Shown here: piece after piece, positions 32,123-41,204 of the stretch | Numbering within the stretch: position 1 is the stretch's first letter | How the letters are laid out: each line of letters starts with the position of its first letter | From: a virus | Direction: 5' to 3' (one strand) | Virus record (IMG/VR): IMGVR_UViG_3300020166_000993 | Span: 1 to 64,000 of that record | Length of the DNA: 64,000 bases | Notes under the pieces: generated by a model | What the model saw: the letters and a program-made list of their open reading frames with translations, nothing else | Databases searched by the model: none | What the model was told of the DNA's origin: nothing | Translations under genes and position numbers: made by a program

Positions 32123-32823
32123 TGTACAGTTAAGTCCTTCTTTTTTTGCATTGACTTCTTAGTTTTAAAGAGATGTTTAGCAACACCACGTGCCGCTGTT
32201 TTAAATGTCTTATCTTGTAGTTCCGCAGAACTGTACAAACTGTTAATAATTATATCAGGCTGACTCCATCCATCTTGTTGTAGCCATGCTCTCTCGGCAT
32301 GCTCAATCATCATTGTCGCAGCTTCGGTTACATCAATTAATGCATCTCTACCTACATCACTAACACCCACTAATCCTGTTTCAACAAAACCCCAACTAAA
32401 ATTAATTAGTCTGCACTTATTATTATACGGATATTCAAAACTTCTATTGATACAGTATTCAGACAGCTCTTTCTTATCGGTAGCATATACATTTCCCGAA
32501 TGCAACATATCGGTCATGTGGCCCGTGATCGAACCTGTATTAACAATTACTTTGTGTTCGTCTTTCCATTTGTTGTGTAACTTTTTACACAACATATTCT
32601 GCACACTCGGATGCCAAGCATTGTTAAAAAATACATCAGGATTAAAATCAGCAATTTCTTCTAGTAGCATCTTGCCGCCAGCTTCAGCTAAGTTCCAACC
32701 GTTGCTTCTACTATAGGATTTTATATCTAATGTACTAGCATTTGCAATGCTACCAGTTAGCTCTAAAATATCTAGTATTGCTTGACCTATACCACTTGTA
32801 TGTCCTGTGATTGCTATTTTCAT
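32119..32823 (-). CDS. short-chain dehydrogenase-like protein, 234 aa
   Basis: MKIAITGHTSGIGQAI holds a TGxxSGIG nucleotide loop. Catalytic candidates are Ser in NTGSITG and Tyr/Lys in VYATDKKEL (Tyr-x3-Lys). The basic C-terminus (KTKKSMQKKKD) is unusual. It resembles the SDR-like protein at 1846-2460 at the N-terminus. Probably an NAD(P)-dependent reductase. Confidence 0.75.
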   Translation of the reverse strand: MKIAITGHTSGIGQAILDILELTGSIANASTLDIKSYSRSNGWNLAEAGGKMLLEEIADFNPDVFFNNAWHPSVQNMLCKKLHNKWKDEHKVIVNTGSITGHMTDMLHSGNVYATDKKELSEYCINRSFEYPYNNKCRLINFSWGFVETGLVGVSDVGRDALIDVTEAATMMIEHAERAWLQQDGWSQPDIIINSLYSSAELQDKTFKTAARGVAKHLFKTKKSMQKKKDLTVQ

Positions 32824-32827
32824 TTAA

Positions 32828-33472
32828 CTAAACTACCTTAACACGATTTACCATGGTTTCTTTACCGTCGCTAAATTTACTTATACTTTGGCTTTTAACA
32901 AATGCAGTAATACAGATAGGATCGCCTACGTTACCTAAACCATCACCAAAAAACTTAACAATGTTTTTGCCACTTTCACTACAACAATACAAACTTGAAC
33001 CAGTATTTTTAATGTAACGAACATTTTCAATTACTAGATCAAAGTTACAACGGCTGTTAAGTTTTCCAACAAATTCTGATGTATCTGCTAGTTCCTGCTC
33101 ACGTGTTAACCAAACATCTTGTTCCTGTTTGTTAAGAAACACTTTGGGTAGACTTGCTGCGATTCCCAAACTTTTGTTATCTATTTCTTTGCTAGTAACT
33201 AACCTTAGGGTATTGGCTTCAAAGTCCGTAAGCTCTCTATCAAATGCTTTAAAAGTTAGCCCTGTAAGATAGTCAATGACCTGATCAGCCTGTTCTATGT
33301 CGCACTCCAATACTTCTATCTTATCATCGCCGTAAAAGTGTTGATATAACATACTGCTGTTTGATACTTTGGGTTGATCGTCTTGCGCAAAATAAGTGTC
33401 AGCTTTTTTAACAAAGCCGTTCTTTCTATGGGCAGCACATGCAACAGATATAACTTCATTTACTGGAAACAT
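32828..33472 (-). CDS. hypothetical protein, 214 aa
   Basis: Starts MFPVNEVISVACAAHRKNGF. The C-terminal half (NIVKFFGDGLGNVGDPICITAFVKSQ is part of it) has the strand pattern of an OB-like fold, which might bind single-stranded nucleic acid. No definite homology. It lies 4 bp before the SDR gene. Confidence 0.55.
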   Translation of the reverse strand: MFPVNEVISVACAAHRKNGFVKKADTYFAQDDQPKVSNSSMLYQHFYGDDKIEVLECDIEQADQVIDYLTGLTFKAFDRELTDFEANTLRLVTSKEIDNKSLGIAASLPKVFLNKQEQDVWLTREQELADTSEFVGKLNSRCNFDLVIENVRYIKNTGSSLYCCSESGKNIVKFFGDGLGNVGDPICITAFVKSQSISKFSDGKETMVNRVKVV

Positions 33473-33482
33473 TTAGTTTTCC

Positions 33483-33779
33483 TTAAGCTTTTTTGCTGTT
33501 GGGTTTAGTATATCCGTCTTTGGGTTTTGCAGTTCTAGCCATCTCGCTAGGTCCACGTAATATTCTATCTATGCGACCTTTTTCTACCATTGGGTGGTTT
33601 TTAATTACTTCTTGTACTGCTTCTAGTTCTTTTCTACGTTCTGGTTTACAAAATCTAGATTGCTCGTTGACAACAATTTCAAATAGCTTATATAAATCTG
33701 CTATCGACAAACCAGTAACTAACCGGCTAGCTTCTCGCATATAATTTCGTTGATCTCGATCTTCAATTTTACCACGCAT
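33483..33779 (-). CDS. hypothetical protein, 98 aa
   Basis: Helical, highly charged and basic with a Lys-rich tail (KPKDGYTKPNSKKA). It is the first gene after a perfect sigma70 promoter (33853-33880), heading the operon that runs through the SDR and oxygenase genes. Possible nucleic-acid binding; not recognised. Confidence 0.6.
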   Translation of the reverse strand: MRGKIEDRDQRNYMREASRLVTGLSIADLYKLFEIVVNEQSRFCKPERRKELEAVQEVIKNHPMVEKGRIDRILRGPSEMARTAKPKDGYTKPNSKKA

Positions 33780-33852
33780 TTCTCTACTCCATCAATTAAA
33801 AAAACGTGCCGCCCATAGCAATAATTAGCAATTTTCGTACGGCACAAAACTT

Positions 33853-33880
33853 ATTATAACAGATTTGGCTAAGATGTCAA
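33853..33880 (-). promoter_or_regulatory. sigma70-type promoter
   Basis: Minus strand: TTGACA (33875-33880), 16 nt, TATAAT (33853-33858). Leader of about 68 nt before the ATG at 33779. Confidence 0.8.
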
Positions 33881-33897
33881 GTATTAATCATCATTAC

Positions 33898-34164
33898 TTA
33901 AACTCCAAATACCTTAAGGTAGTTACCTCCGTAGTATACTACAGAAACAATAATAGCTGTAAATATAAAGAAAGAAGGATGCCATCTTTTGACGCCGTCA
34001 TCATCTTCCCAAAATCCCAGAAAAACAAAGGCAGCTCCACCAAGGTAATACAAACTTAAAAGGAACGTGGCTGTTGCAAAAAGCAAAATTGGACTGGTAA
34101 AAAACCAAATCACAAATTTGAAAAATGTTACTATTGCTCCGCCTGCAAGATAAACTATTTCCAC
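33898..34164 (-). CDS. membrane protein, 88 aa
   Basis: Hydrophobic: spans near residues 4-45 (one or two helices) and 66-82, with an acidic loop (EDDDGVKRWHPS) between. Likely inner membrane. It has its own promoter at 34199-34226. Function unknown. Confidence 0.6.
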   Translation of the reverse strand: MEIVYLAGGAIVTFFKFVIWFFTSPILLFATATFLLSLYYLGGAAFVFLGFWEDDDGVKRWHPSFFIFTAIIVSVVYYGGNYLKVFGV

Positions 34165-34198
34165 GATATTTTCTACTCTTTATTTAACATACTCGTTT

Positions 34199-34226
34199 AT
34201 TATAGCAGGAATACAGTATTTGTCAA
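34199..34226 (-). promoter_or_regulatory. sigma70-type promoter with conserved upstream block
   Basis: Minus strand: TTGACA (34221-34226), 16 nt, CCTGC then TATAAT (34199-34204). The upstream bases AAAATCAACAACTTACAGC recur at the promoters at 1035 and 58823. Confidence 0.8.
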
Positions 34227-34260
34227 GCTGTAAGTTGTTGATTTTAAAGGGAGTTTTACG

Positions 34261-34440
34261 CTACCATTTGCCTTGAGGGCATTTAGATTGTGGTATTTTG
34301 GTTTTTGCAGGCATCCAGCAATGGCATAATCTACACTGTTGGGTTTTTTTATAGAATTGAGTACACGAATTACAAGTTTCGAGACGCCTGTGCGACGTCT
34401 CAATTAATTGTAAAGCAGCAGCTTTAGCTTCTGAGAACAT
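34261..34440 (-). CDS. small zinc-finger protein (DUF6171-like), 59 aa
   Basis: Starts MFSEAKAAALQLIETSHRRL. CNSC, CRLCHC and a final KCPQGKW give the cysteine layout of small phage zinc-ribbon proteins with a CPxGKW end (DUF6171-like). The ATG at 34440 shares one base with the stop of the methyltransferase gene (TAATG). An overlapping reading frame at 34200-34403 has no such support. Role unknown. Confidence 0.65.
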   Translation of the reverse strand: MFSEAKAAALQLIETSHRRLETCNSCTQFYKKTQQCRLCHCWMPAKTKIPQSKCPQGKW

Positions 34441-35051
34441 TAAGCTTTAGTGAACATCCAGAAATTACCAAGAGTCCAGTGATATAATGTTGTGCCTTGA
34501 TTAGCTACTGCACTATCCACTGCTGCCTTAACCCCTGTAGCTCTCCCTGAAGCAGCCTCGTTATCATTATATTGATGTCCCGCGATAAATTTACCTGAAG
34601 CTACTTTTGGTATCCAAGCAGCAAATAAGCTGTCCCATACTGCCTCACTTCTGCTTCGATGATCTATATAAATAAAATCAAAATATCCGTCGGCGTAATT
34701 ACTTGCCGAAGAAACCATATCGCCTTCTATAATACTTAAAGTTGGAGCAGTGGGCTCAGAAAGGGCAATACCATTCACCGTAGCTATCACTAATTCTTTT
34801 GTTAAGGTAACTAAATTTTGATCAGTTAGTGACATATTTTTAATTCTACCATCAGCATCAAATACCCAGTCATCAATACCAACACCAGTGACTGGAGAAA
34901 CAGCGTTGGCCTTGTAACTATAATAAAATAACTCTTGACCATTGCCTACCCCTATATTGCATATGTTTGTAATGCTGCCAAGCGCCATAGCTTTTTCCAT
35001 TGGTGCATAAAAAGGTGGCCATGAAATGTCTGTAATTGTTGTTGTTGCCAT
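34440..35051 (-). CDS. class I methyltransferase-like protein, 203 aa
   Basis: NICNIGVGNGQELFYYS is motif I, GVGIDDW an acidic second strand, IIEGDM and FDFIYIDHRSR later strands of a Rossmann methyltransferase (Methyltransf_24-like). Embedded directly after a set of fibre genes, so it may modify a virion or surface glycan. Alternatively it could be a structural protein of related fold. Confidence 0.6.
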   Translation of the reverse strand: MATTTITDISWPPFYAPMEKAMALGSITNICNIGVGNGQELFYYSYKANAVSPVTGVGIDDWVFDADGRIKNMSLTDQNLVTLTKELVIATVNGIALSEPTAPTLSIIEGDMVSSASNYADGYFDFIYIDHRSRSEAVWDSLFAAWIPKVASGKFIAGHQYNDNEAASGRATGVKAAVDSAVANQGTTLYHWTLGNFWMFTKA

Positions 35052-35071
35052 GTGTAACTCCTGTTATGTTA

Positions 35072-37495
35072 TTATATTATCCAATTATAGTATACTGACG
35101 CTGTTACTTGCCCAGCTGTTGGTACTGCTTCTGTAGTGCCGTTACTTTCGTAAAAGTATAACACTATGTTCTGTCCTTTAGTTAATGTAGTTAATTGATC
35201 TTGTTCTATCAAGTAAACACCAGTTTGCGCTATATCAGTATCATTTGCTGCAACTAATGTATTTCCTGTACCGTTGTTATCTTTAATTATCAATTGATTA
35301 ACGCTTCCGCCACTAAAACCGGTTTCTACAGTAACAACTACTTTTGTTGCATAGTATGTTCTAGCTGTAACACTTGGTGCCAAGCCCAAACTAATATTAC
35401 TTTCTACGCTGTCTGCTGTGAATACGTTACGTAGCAATAATCCGTCACCAGCATTGTTGCCAATATAGTCAATAATTGCTGCTGTTGTTGGTACACTAGT
35501 ATCGTTATCATTGCCTGTAATTCCGTCTGCTTCTGTAATAAACTGATTAATGCTGTCTGTACCATCTGATAATGTAGCAAATTGTGTTGTACCAGTAACA
35601 GTAACGTTTCCTGTAGATATACTATCATCTAACGAAATAATAACTACGTTACCGCCTGTGCCATCACTAATGCTTGTAGTGATGTTATCACCACCCAATA
35701 AACGAAGCTCTTCGTTGAATACATTAACCAAACCGTCTGAATCTGTATCAGTAACTAAAGAAATATTAGCGCCATCTCTCGTAGCACCAATTTGACTATC
35801 TACATATGCTTTAATACTTTGTTGTGTTGCAAGTACTGTATCACTATCGCTTGACATAGTATCTTCATCTAGAATATCTGTTACACTTACTGCGCCAGTG
35901 CCGCTTAGATTATCAAATTCTACACCACCAAAATCACCTGTACCAACTACTGCTAAGTTCTCATCAGTATAAACATTACCGCTTAGTTCCCAGCGTGAAC
36001 TACCTGGCACATAAAGTACACTTTCTATAACACCAGCAATGTTTGCTTCTAAACCTGCACTTACTGCGGCACCATCTGAATTAACACGGATGACAGCATC
36101 TGCAATATCTACTTCAGTACTATTAACTACAGTAGTTGTGCCGTTAACCGTTAAATTACCTGTAACGGTGGCGTCACCATCTATGCTAATTGCTGTTGAT
36201 GTTATATCGTTAGATAACAAAGTACCAATAACAGTAAGATTGTTGTTAATTGAAACATCATTAGGCAAACCAATCTGTAGTGTTTGGTTTGTCATGTTAG
36301 TTTCGATTTCGTTATTAGTGCCAATTATGCTTAATTCTTCATTAGCATACCAATTAACAGTACCCTGTCCAGTACCACCGTTTATGATTATTTCGTCTAC
36401 TTTGAGAATTTCAGTATCAACGTATGTTTTAACACTCTGCTGAGTTGGGATAGCGTTAGCAAGATCGCTAACCATAGTATCTTCGTCTTTGATACTGGTA
36501 ATGCTTAGTACACCGTCTGTTAATGTACCAAAGCTTAGAATGGCAGTATTAAGAGTGCCTGTTGCTGAGGTAAAACTAATGTTTGCAGAGTCTTCAGTTA
36601 GTAAACCACCTGTGCCTACAATAGGGACACTATCTGCTGTTAAACTAGTTGTAAAATCAGTTGTTACTGTAAGACTTCCTGGTGCTACTACATCAGCAGG
36701 AAGACTTGCCGTAAATGTTTGAACACCGTCAAAATCTACAGATATTTGGTTTGTGGTTCCATTAAAAGTAAAGACCTCAGAACTAAAGATAACAGTACCA
36801 TTGCCAGTATCACCAGCAACTGTCATTGCCAAGCCACCGGATGTTAATTCAGTATCAATGTATGTTTTAATACTTTCTGAAGTTGCTAAAGTAGTAGCAC
36901 TTGCATTAGCCATTGTGTCATCGTCTAAAATGTCAGTGATAGTAACTGCACCAGTACCACTTAAACTATTAAATTCAACAACATTTAAATTTGCATTTCC
37001 TAAATAAGTACCAGTTGTTAATGTAATATTATCCCCGGCAACCTCTAAATTACCAAATACCTTGGGGTCTTCTGTTAATGCAATACGAACAGTGTTTGTG
37101 CCTTCCCAACTAGTAATAATGTTATTTGCATTACCAGTGAGTTCAAATGTTTCTGATGCAAAAATAATAGATCCACTACTTGGACTACCAGAGTCTGTGG
37201 TAACAGAAAGTCCACCATTATTAGTAACTTGATCGATATATGCTTTTGTACTTTCTGATGTTGCTAATCCAGTAGCACTTACATTACCAAAATCATCCTG
37301 GTCTAAAATTTCTACAATTGATGTTGATGTACCTAACGTAATCCCTGATACTACAATTTCTTCTAGTGTGTTGCCATCGTTTGCAAAAAAACTAAACAAT
37401 CCAGAGCCAGCATTGTATACTAATCTGCCTCCGTTTTTGCCTAGTTGTAGATCCGAGCCTACACCCGACAATCCAAATTGTTTAATTATTGCCAT
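35072..37495 (-). CDS. repeat-rich fibre/adhesin structural protein, 807 aa
   Basis: Beta-rich, Ser/Thr/Gly/Asn-rich. At least five copies of a module ending in a form of DEDTM-x10-ATQQSIKAYVDSQ are spread through the chain, alternating with VTVTG/GTxQF strands. This architecture is seen in long fibres of T4-like marine phages. A GATAAATA late box and AGGAG lie before the ATG. Likely a host-recognition fibre. Confidence 0.75.
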   Translation of the reverse strand: MAIIKQFGLSGVGSDLQLGKNGGRLVYNAGSGLFSFFANDGNTLEEIVVSGITLGTSTSIVEILDQDDFGNVSATGLATSESTKAYIDQVTNNGGLSVTTDSGSPSSGSIIFASETFELTGNANNIITSWEGTNTVRIALTEDPKVFGNLEVAGDNITLTTGTYLGNANLNVVEFNSLSGTGAVTITDILDDDTMANASATTLATSESIKTYIDTELTSGGLAMTVAGDTGNGTVIFSSEVFTFNGTTNQISVDFDGVQTFTASLPADVVAPGSLTVTTDFTTSLTADSVPIVGTGGLLTEDSANISFTSATGTLNTAILSFGTLTDGVLSITSIKDEDTMVSDLANAIPTQQSVKTYVDTEILKVDEIIINGGTGQGTVNWYANEELSIIGTNNEIETNMTNQTLQIGLPNDVSINNNLTVIGTLLSNDITSTAISIDGDATVTGNLTVNGTTTVVNSTEVDIADAVIRVNSDGAAVSAGLEANIAGVIESVLYVPGSSRWELSGNVYTDENLAVVGTGDFGGVEFDNLSGTGAVSVTDILDEDTMSSDSDTVLATQQSIKAYVDSQIGATRDGANISLVTDTDSDGLVNVFNEELRLLGGDNITTSISDGTGGNVVIISLDDSISTGNVTVTGTTQFATLSDGTDSINQFITEADGITGNDNDTSVPTTAAIIDYIGNNAGDGLLLRNVFTADSVESNISLGLAPSVTARTYYATKVVVTVETGFSGGSVNQLIIKDNNGTGNTLVAANDTDIAQTGVYLIEQDQLTTLTKGQNIVLYFYESNGTTEAVPTAGQVTASVYYNWII

Positions 37496-37521
37496 TTAAT
37501 ACTCCTATGCTCCTATATGCT

Positions 37522-37529
37522 TATTTATC
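37522..37529 (-). promoter_or_regulatory. T4-like late promoter GATAAATA
   Basis: GTGATAAATA on the minus strand, about 26 nt before the 807-aa fibre gene start, with a normal ribosome site between. Confidence 0.65.
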
Positions 37530-39522
37530 ACAAATACGTTATTTTAACCGTAACATCTCCTGCAGTTGCATTGAAATGAGTAAGTTTTGCTTGTAGTAAT
37601 AGTTCCACAACAGCTGGACTTGGGTGTACATACTCAGGTAAACTAATATATTCTTCAGCTGTTTCTAAGTTGGATTCGCTTGCTCCCATAAGCAAGTCAG
37701 TAGCTGCCAAGGTGCCTATTTCAATTACCGGAGTATCAGTACCGCCTGACAACGGTGTAATTATGTCAATACTTACCGTGGTGATCTTTCTTCCAGGTGA
37801 AACAGTTCCAATATTTTGAACGTTTATATTGCCAGTAAATGGTCCTGTAAATGTTGTTGTGATAGTTCTTGCATCCACAGTGCTACTGTCTTGTGTTGCT
37901 ATTTGAGTCCAGCCTCCGCCATTCCATAAGTACAGTACCCATTCACCAAAACCGCCGTCAAGAACGTATGCTTGATCCCCAACCTGAGCATTTAAACTGT
38001 CTCTTTCTGTAATATCTGCTACTACAGTTGTACCTGCTTTTCTAATACCTTGTTCTATAGTCATTGCCAGCGGCAATGAACCATTTTGTCCACTAAACAC
38101 ACCTGTTGCAGTTTGAAATGCTTCAGATGCTTCATAAATTAATACTTCGCCGCCGTCATCTCTGGTTAAAACTATTAAGTTTTGATTAAGACCAGTAGTT
38201 GTTGCTGATAATCCTGAAACATTACTGCTGCCTACAAAAGGATTAGTATTTGCATCCGGATCACCATTCACAATAGTTATTGATCCTCCAGTAGATTCTG
38301 TTAGTGTTAGTACAGTAGGAGTTGCACTTGCAGTTAAGTTTACAATACCTGAGTTATTAATATCAATTGCCATATCCTGAGGGGTTGCAATACCAGGGTA
38401 TATAGACCCTGATGTAGTGAAGTTTACAAGTGTGCTATTAATTGTTGCACTAAACGGAGTATATCCACCTACTAATCCATATGCTGTTCCAACACTATTG
38501 CTAGATATCTTAGTAGGATTATTAACAGAACTTGCTAATACTTTTGTAGTCGCAGTCGCAGTATTGATATCATCTATCATATTTTTTAAGGTTTCTGTGC
38601 CACCTGCCCCAGTAAAAGTAATAGTCTCACCATTTAATACAATTGTACTATCTGAAGATATAGTAGGATCTGGAACTGTTCCTGTTAACACTGTAGGGTT
38701 AGGACCACTTAAATTTAAAAATATTGCTTTGCCTGCTAATTGCTCAACGTTAGTTAAAGTACCGTTAGTATCATTAACATATATTCTTTCGCCTTGCAAT
38801 CCAGGAATTGCAGGATCAACATCTAGTATGGGATTATTAGGAGCAATAATAAAGTAATTATCGCCTGGGCCTGCATCTGTAACATAACCTACGACATTTA
38901 TTGCGGTGTCAGCATTGGATTTAACAAAACCGTTTGTTGTAACACTAACAACATCTCCTACAGAGAATCCGTGATTATCTTGTTCTAATACATAATTTTT
39001 TTGAGGGTTTAAATAAGCAAATCTACTAGTAACAGTAGGAAAAAAATCAATGCCTACAGAACTAGGAAGTGGATCCAACATTGGCTGGCCTAATTCGTTG
39101 AGTGTGAACACAACAGCAGACCCTGTGTTAAATATTCCGTTTCCTGTAGGGCTTTTAAATGTATTATATCTTAACCAATCTTCTACAATACAGGTTACTG
39201 AAGACTTAGTTTTTGATTCCACTGAAATAATCTTTAATGCTTGTCCTGAAGATGCACTAGCAACCCAATCATTGACACGAACATCTAATCCATTGTAGGC
39301 AAAATCATCTCTGGTTAAATTAGACCCATGAGTTACAGCGGTAACAGCAAATGTTATTTTCCATCTGTAGTTTCTAGGAGAGGGGGAACCAGAATACCAT
39401 GGATCAGTAGGCGAGTTCTGAAAAGGCCATACTTCTAAACCTTCAATTAATGATACGCTTACAGGTAATACTTTACTGGGAACATTAAGTTTAATTTGAT
39501 TTGTTGTATATGTATGGGTCAT
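37528..39522 (-). CDS. structural (fibre) protein, 664 aa
   Basis: Starts MTHTYTTNQIKLNVPSKVLP; beta-rich, low in cysteine, with strands such as DSTIVLNGETITFTGAGG. No signal peptide. It lies between other late structural genes and ends at the late box of the next. Probably virion tail or fibre; no T4 gene name can be assigned. Confidence 0.65.
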   Translation of the reverse strand: MTHTYTTNQIKLNVPSKVLPVSVSLIEGLEVWPFQNSPTDPWYSGSPSPRNYRWKITFAVTAVTHGSNLTRDDFAYNGLDVRVNDWVASASSGQALKIISVESKTKSSVTCIVEDWLRYNTFKSPTGNGIFNTGSAVVFTLNELGQPMLDPLPSSVGIDFFPTVTSRFAYLNPQKNYVLEQDNHGFSVGDVVSVTTNGFVKSNADTAINVVGYVTDAGPGDNYFIIAPNNPILDVDPAIPGLQGERIYVNDTNGTLTNVEQLAGKAIFLNLSGPNPTVLTGTVPDPTISSDSTIVLNGETITFTGAGGTETLKNMIDDINTATATTKVLASSVNNPTKISSNSVGTAYGLVGGYTPFSATINSTLVNFTTSGSIYPGIATPQDMAIDINNSGIVNLTASATPTVLTLTESTGGSITIVNGDPDANTNPFVGSSNVSGLSATTTGLNQNLIVLTRDDGGEVLIYEASEAFQTATGVFSGQNGSLPLAMTIEQGIRKAGTTVVADITERDSLNAQVGDQAYVLDGGFGEWVLYLWNGGGWTQIATQDSSTVDARTITTTFTGPFTGNINVQNIGTVSPGRKITTVSIDIITPLSGGTDTPVIEIGTLAATDLLMGASESNLETAEEYISLPEYVHPSPAVVELLLQAKLTHFNATAGDVTVKITYL

Positions 39523-39529
39523 ATTTTAT

Positions 39530-40300
39530 CTATCCTGCTAGTACAAACTGTATCCAAGCGTGAGTAACTGTGCCGAAGCCACCCCTACTTGCAGCAGTTT
39601 CTGCTTCTCTTAGTCTCAGTTGTACTTCAACAGTGTCTGCACCGTCAAACAGTGTAGGGGAACCTGATGTTCCTCCTGCTAACACAGTTCTTTTGGTCAT
39701 AGTTGATTCTAACGGCGATATTACATAATTATTATTAGTATAATCATATCCATACATAATCACACTAAGTGGTGGATAATTATAAATGCCACTATCAAAA
39801 GTAATAGTGACTTCTCCGCCAGTTGCGCTATCTATATTTGTTGAACCAATACCTATAGTAGCATCTGTGATCGAACTTAATGTACCGTCGCTACTATAAT
39901 TTAATTTAAATCTTTCAACAGCAGCTACGCCACCACCACCACTTGTACTATTAGTTGATATTGCCGTTATTTGGCCATCTGCATTAACAGTAAGTTGAGG
40001 TATATTGTTCGCATCTCCGTATGTGCCAGGAGTTACCCCGGTTGATCCAGTTAAGAAAGTTGTAGTATCAGTTGGTCTAAATGTAAATACACCAGTGCTT
40101 GCGCTGTAACTTAAACTACCGCCTGCACTTGCTGCACCTGTAGAAACAGAAAAACTTGTGAGGTCAACATTGCTTCCACCACCACCACCACTACTTCCTG
40201 ATCCCTGTGCGACCCAACTTACTCCGTCCCAAGTCCAGGTTACACTTCCTACAGCATATGTTTCATTTACAACTGGGTTGTTTGGAAAATTAATTGCCAT
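39530..40300 (-). CDS. structural (fibre) protein, 256 aa
   Basis: Starts MAINFPNNPVVNETYAVGSV with TWTWDGVSWVAQG, a short N-terminal module common in marine phage fibre proteins, then glycine-rich linkers. A late box lies about 27 nt upstream of the ATG. Probably a baseplate- or fibre-attached protein. Confidence 0.65.
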   Translation of the reverse strand: MAINFPNNPVVNETYAVGSVTWTWDGVSWVAQGSGSSGGGGGSNVDLTSFSVSTGAASAGGSLSYSASTGVFTFRPTDTTTFLTGSTGVTPGTYGDANNIPQLTVNADGQITAISTNSTSGGGGVAAVERFKLNYSSDGTLSSITDATIGIGSTNIDSATGGEVTITFDSGIYNYPPLSVIMYGYDYTNNNYVISPLESTMTKRTVLAGGTSGSPTLFDGADTVEVQLRLREAETAASRGGFGTVTHAWIQFVLAG

Positions 40301-40326
40301 GATTAAATCCTAAATACGTTTTATTG

Positions 40327-40334
40327 TATTTATC
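40327..40334 (-). promoter_or_regulatory. T4-like late promoter GATAAATA
   Basis: GTGATAAATA on the minus strand, 26 nt before the ATG at 40300, with AGGA in the leader. Confidence 0.65.
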
Positions 40335-40346
40335 ACTTTGGGATGA

Positions 40347-41204
40347 TTATGGTGGTGAGGAATAGTATGGATGAAGGGGGTCTAATATAGCTGTTGCCAA
40401 ACCCCATTTGTGAGCCAAGTAACCTTCTGCTTTTTCCACATTAGAGTTATTTGTACCACCTATGCCAGGAATGTCTTTCACACTCATGAACTCAGCTACC
40501 CTGCCATTCATTCTTTCATTAGCTCTGTTGCGGAACAGACGTAAATCCATATTTGTATTTAATGAGTTGTCATAGTCATTTACAGGAGGAGCGACAGTAC
40601 CTCCATTTAACCTTACAGAAATTTGATTTCCTGACTTGTTAAAAACCGCAGCAATCAGGTACCAAACGTTTATGTTTAGACTCGTGTTAAATAACAGTGC
40701 ATTGCCTATACTTGATGAGATCCTGTTTGAAGCCAGTCCGTCTAAATCCAGTTCACCAGGAAAAGAAGTTGTATTACTGGCGCTGATAGCATAGTCTCTT
40801 TTGGTCGATAATGCCACTGAGTTATTTTCCGTACTCCAAAAACTATCCCGTGCATTAGTCACCAAATTCCACTGCATCAGTCCTATTGCCCAGTGGTTGC
40901 CTGATCCATCTGTTTGTGCAAACTCGTTAGTGGTTATATCATCGCCTGAATCAAACGACCATACAGGCTTGCCGTCCAGGCTGGTGCTATTATAAGGAGT
41001 GCCAGTCAGTGTATTAGTAGAGTTACCTGTTTTGTCTGTTACTGATGTGATCGTTGATCCGCTGGTTGTATAACTTCCTGTGTCTGAAGCATCAAACCAG
41101 GCTGCCAGAGAAATATCAGTGGGGGCCCAAGGTGCAGGAGAACCAAAGGCAGCGGCTCTACGCCCACCTGTAAAACTGCCTGTGAAACTGCTAAAGAAGG
41201 GCAT
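40347..41204 (-). CDS. LamG/concanavalin-like lectin-fold structural protein, 285 aa
   Basis: ISLAAWFDASDTGSYTTSGS, the ITSVTDKTGN strand and a C-terminal EGYLAHKWGLA fit the jelly-roll LamG-like domains often found on phage virions. It may bind carbohydrate on the host surface. Its start shares one base with the stop of the 908-aa fibre gene. Confidence in the fold is moderate. Confidence 0.65.
   Translation of the reverse strand: MPFFSSFTGSFTGGRRAAAFGSPAPWAPTDISLAAWFDASDTGSYTTSGSTITSVTDKTGNSTNTLTGTPYNSTSLDGKPVWSFDSGDDITTNEFAQTDGSGNHWAIGLMQWNLVTNARDSFWSTENNSVALSTKRDYAISASNTTSFPGELDLDGLASNRISSSIGNALLFNTSLNINVWYLIAAVFNKSGNQISVRLNGGTVAPPVNDYDNSLNTNMDLRLFRNRANERMNGRVAEFMSVKDIPGIGGTNNSNVEKAEGYLAHKWGLATAILDPLHPYYSSPP

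Noticed and set aside
34200-34403. 67-aa frame on the minus strand
   Set aside because: It overlaps the 59-aa zinc-finger gene at 34261-34440, which has conserved-looking cysteines and a coupled start, and it runs into a promoter.
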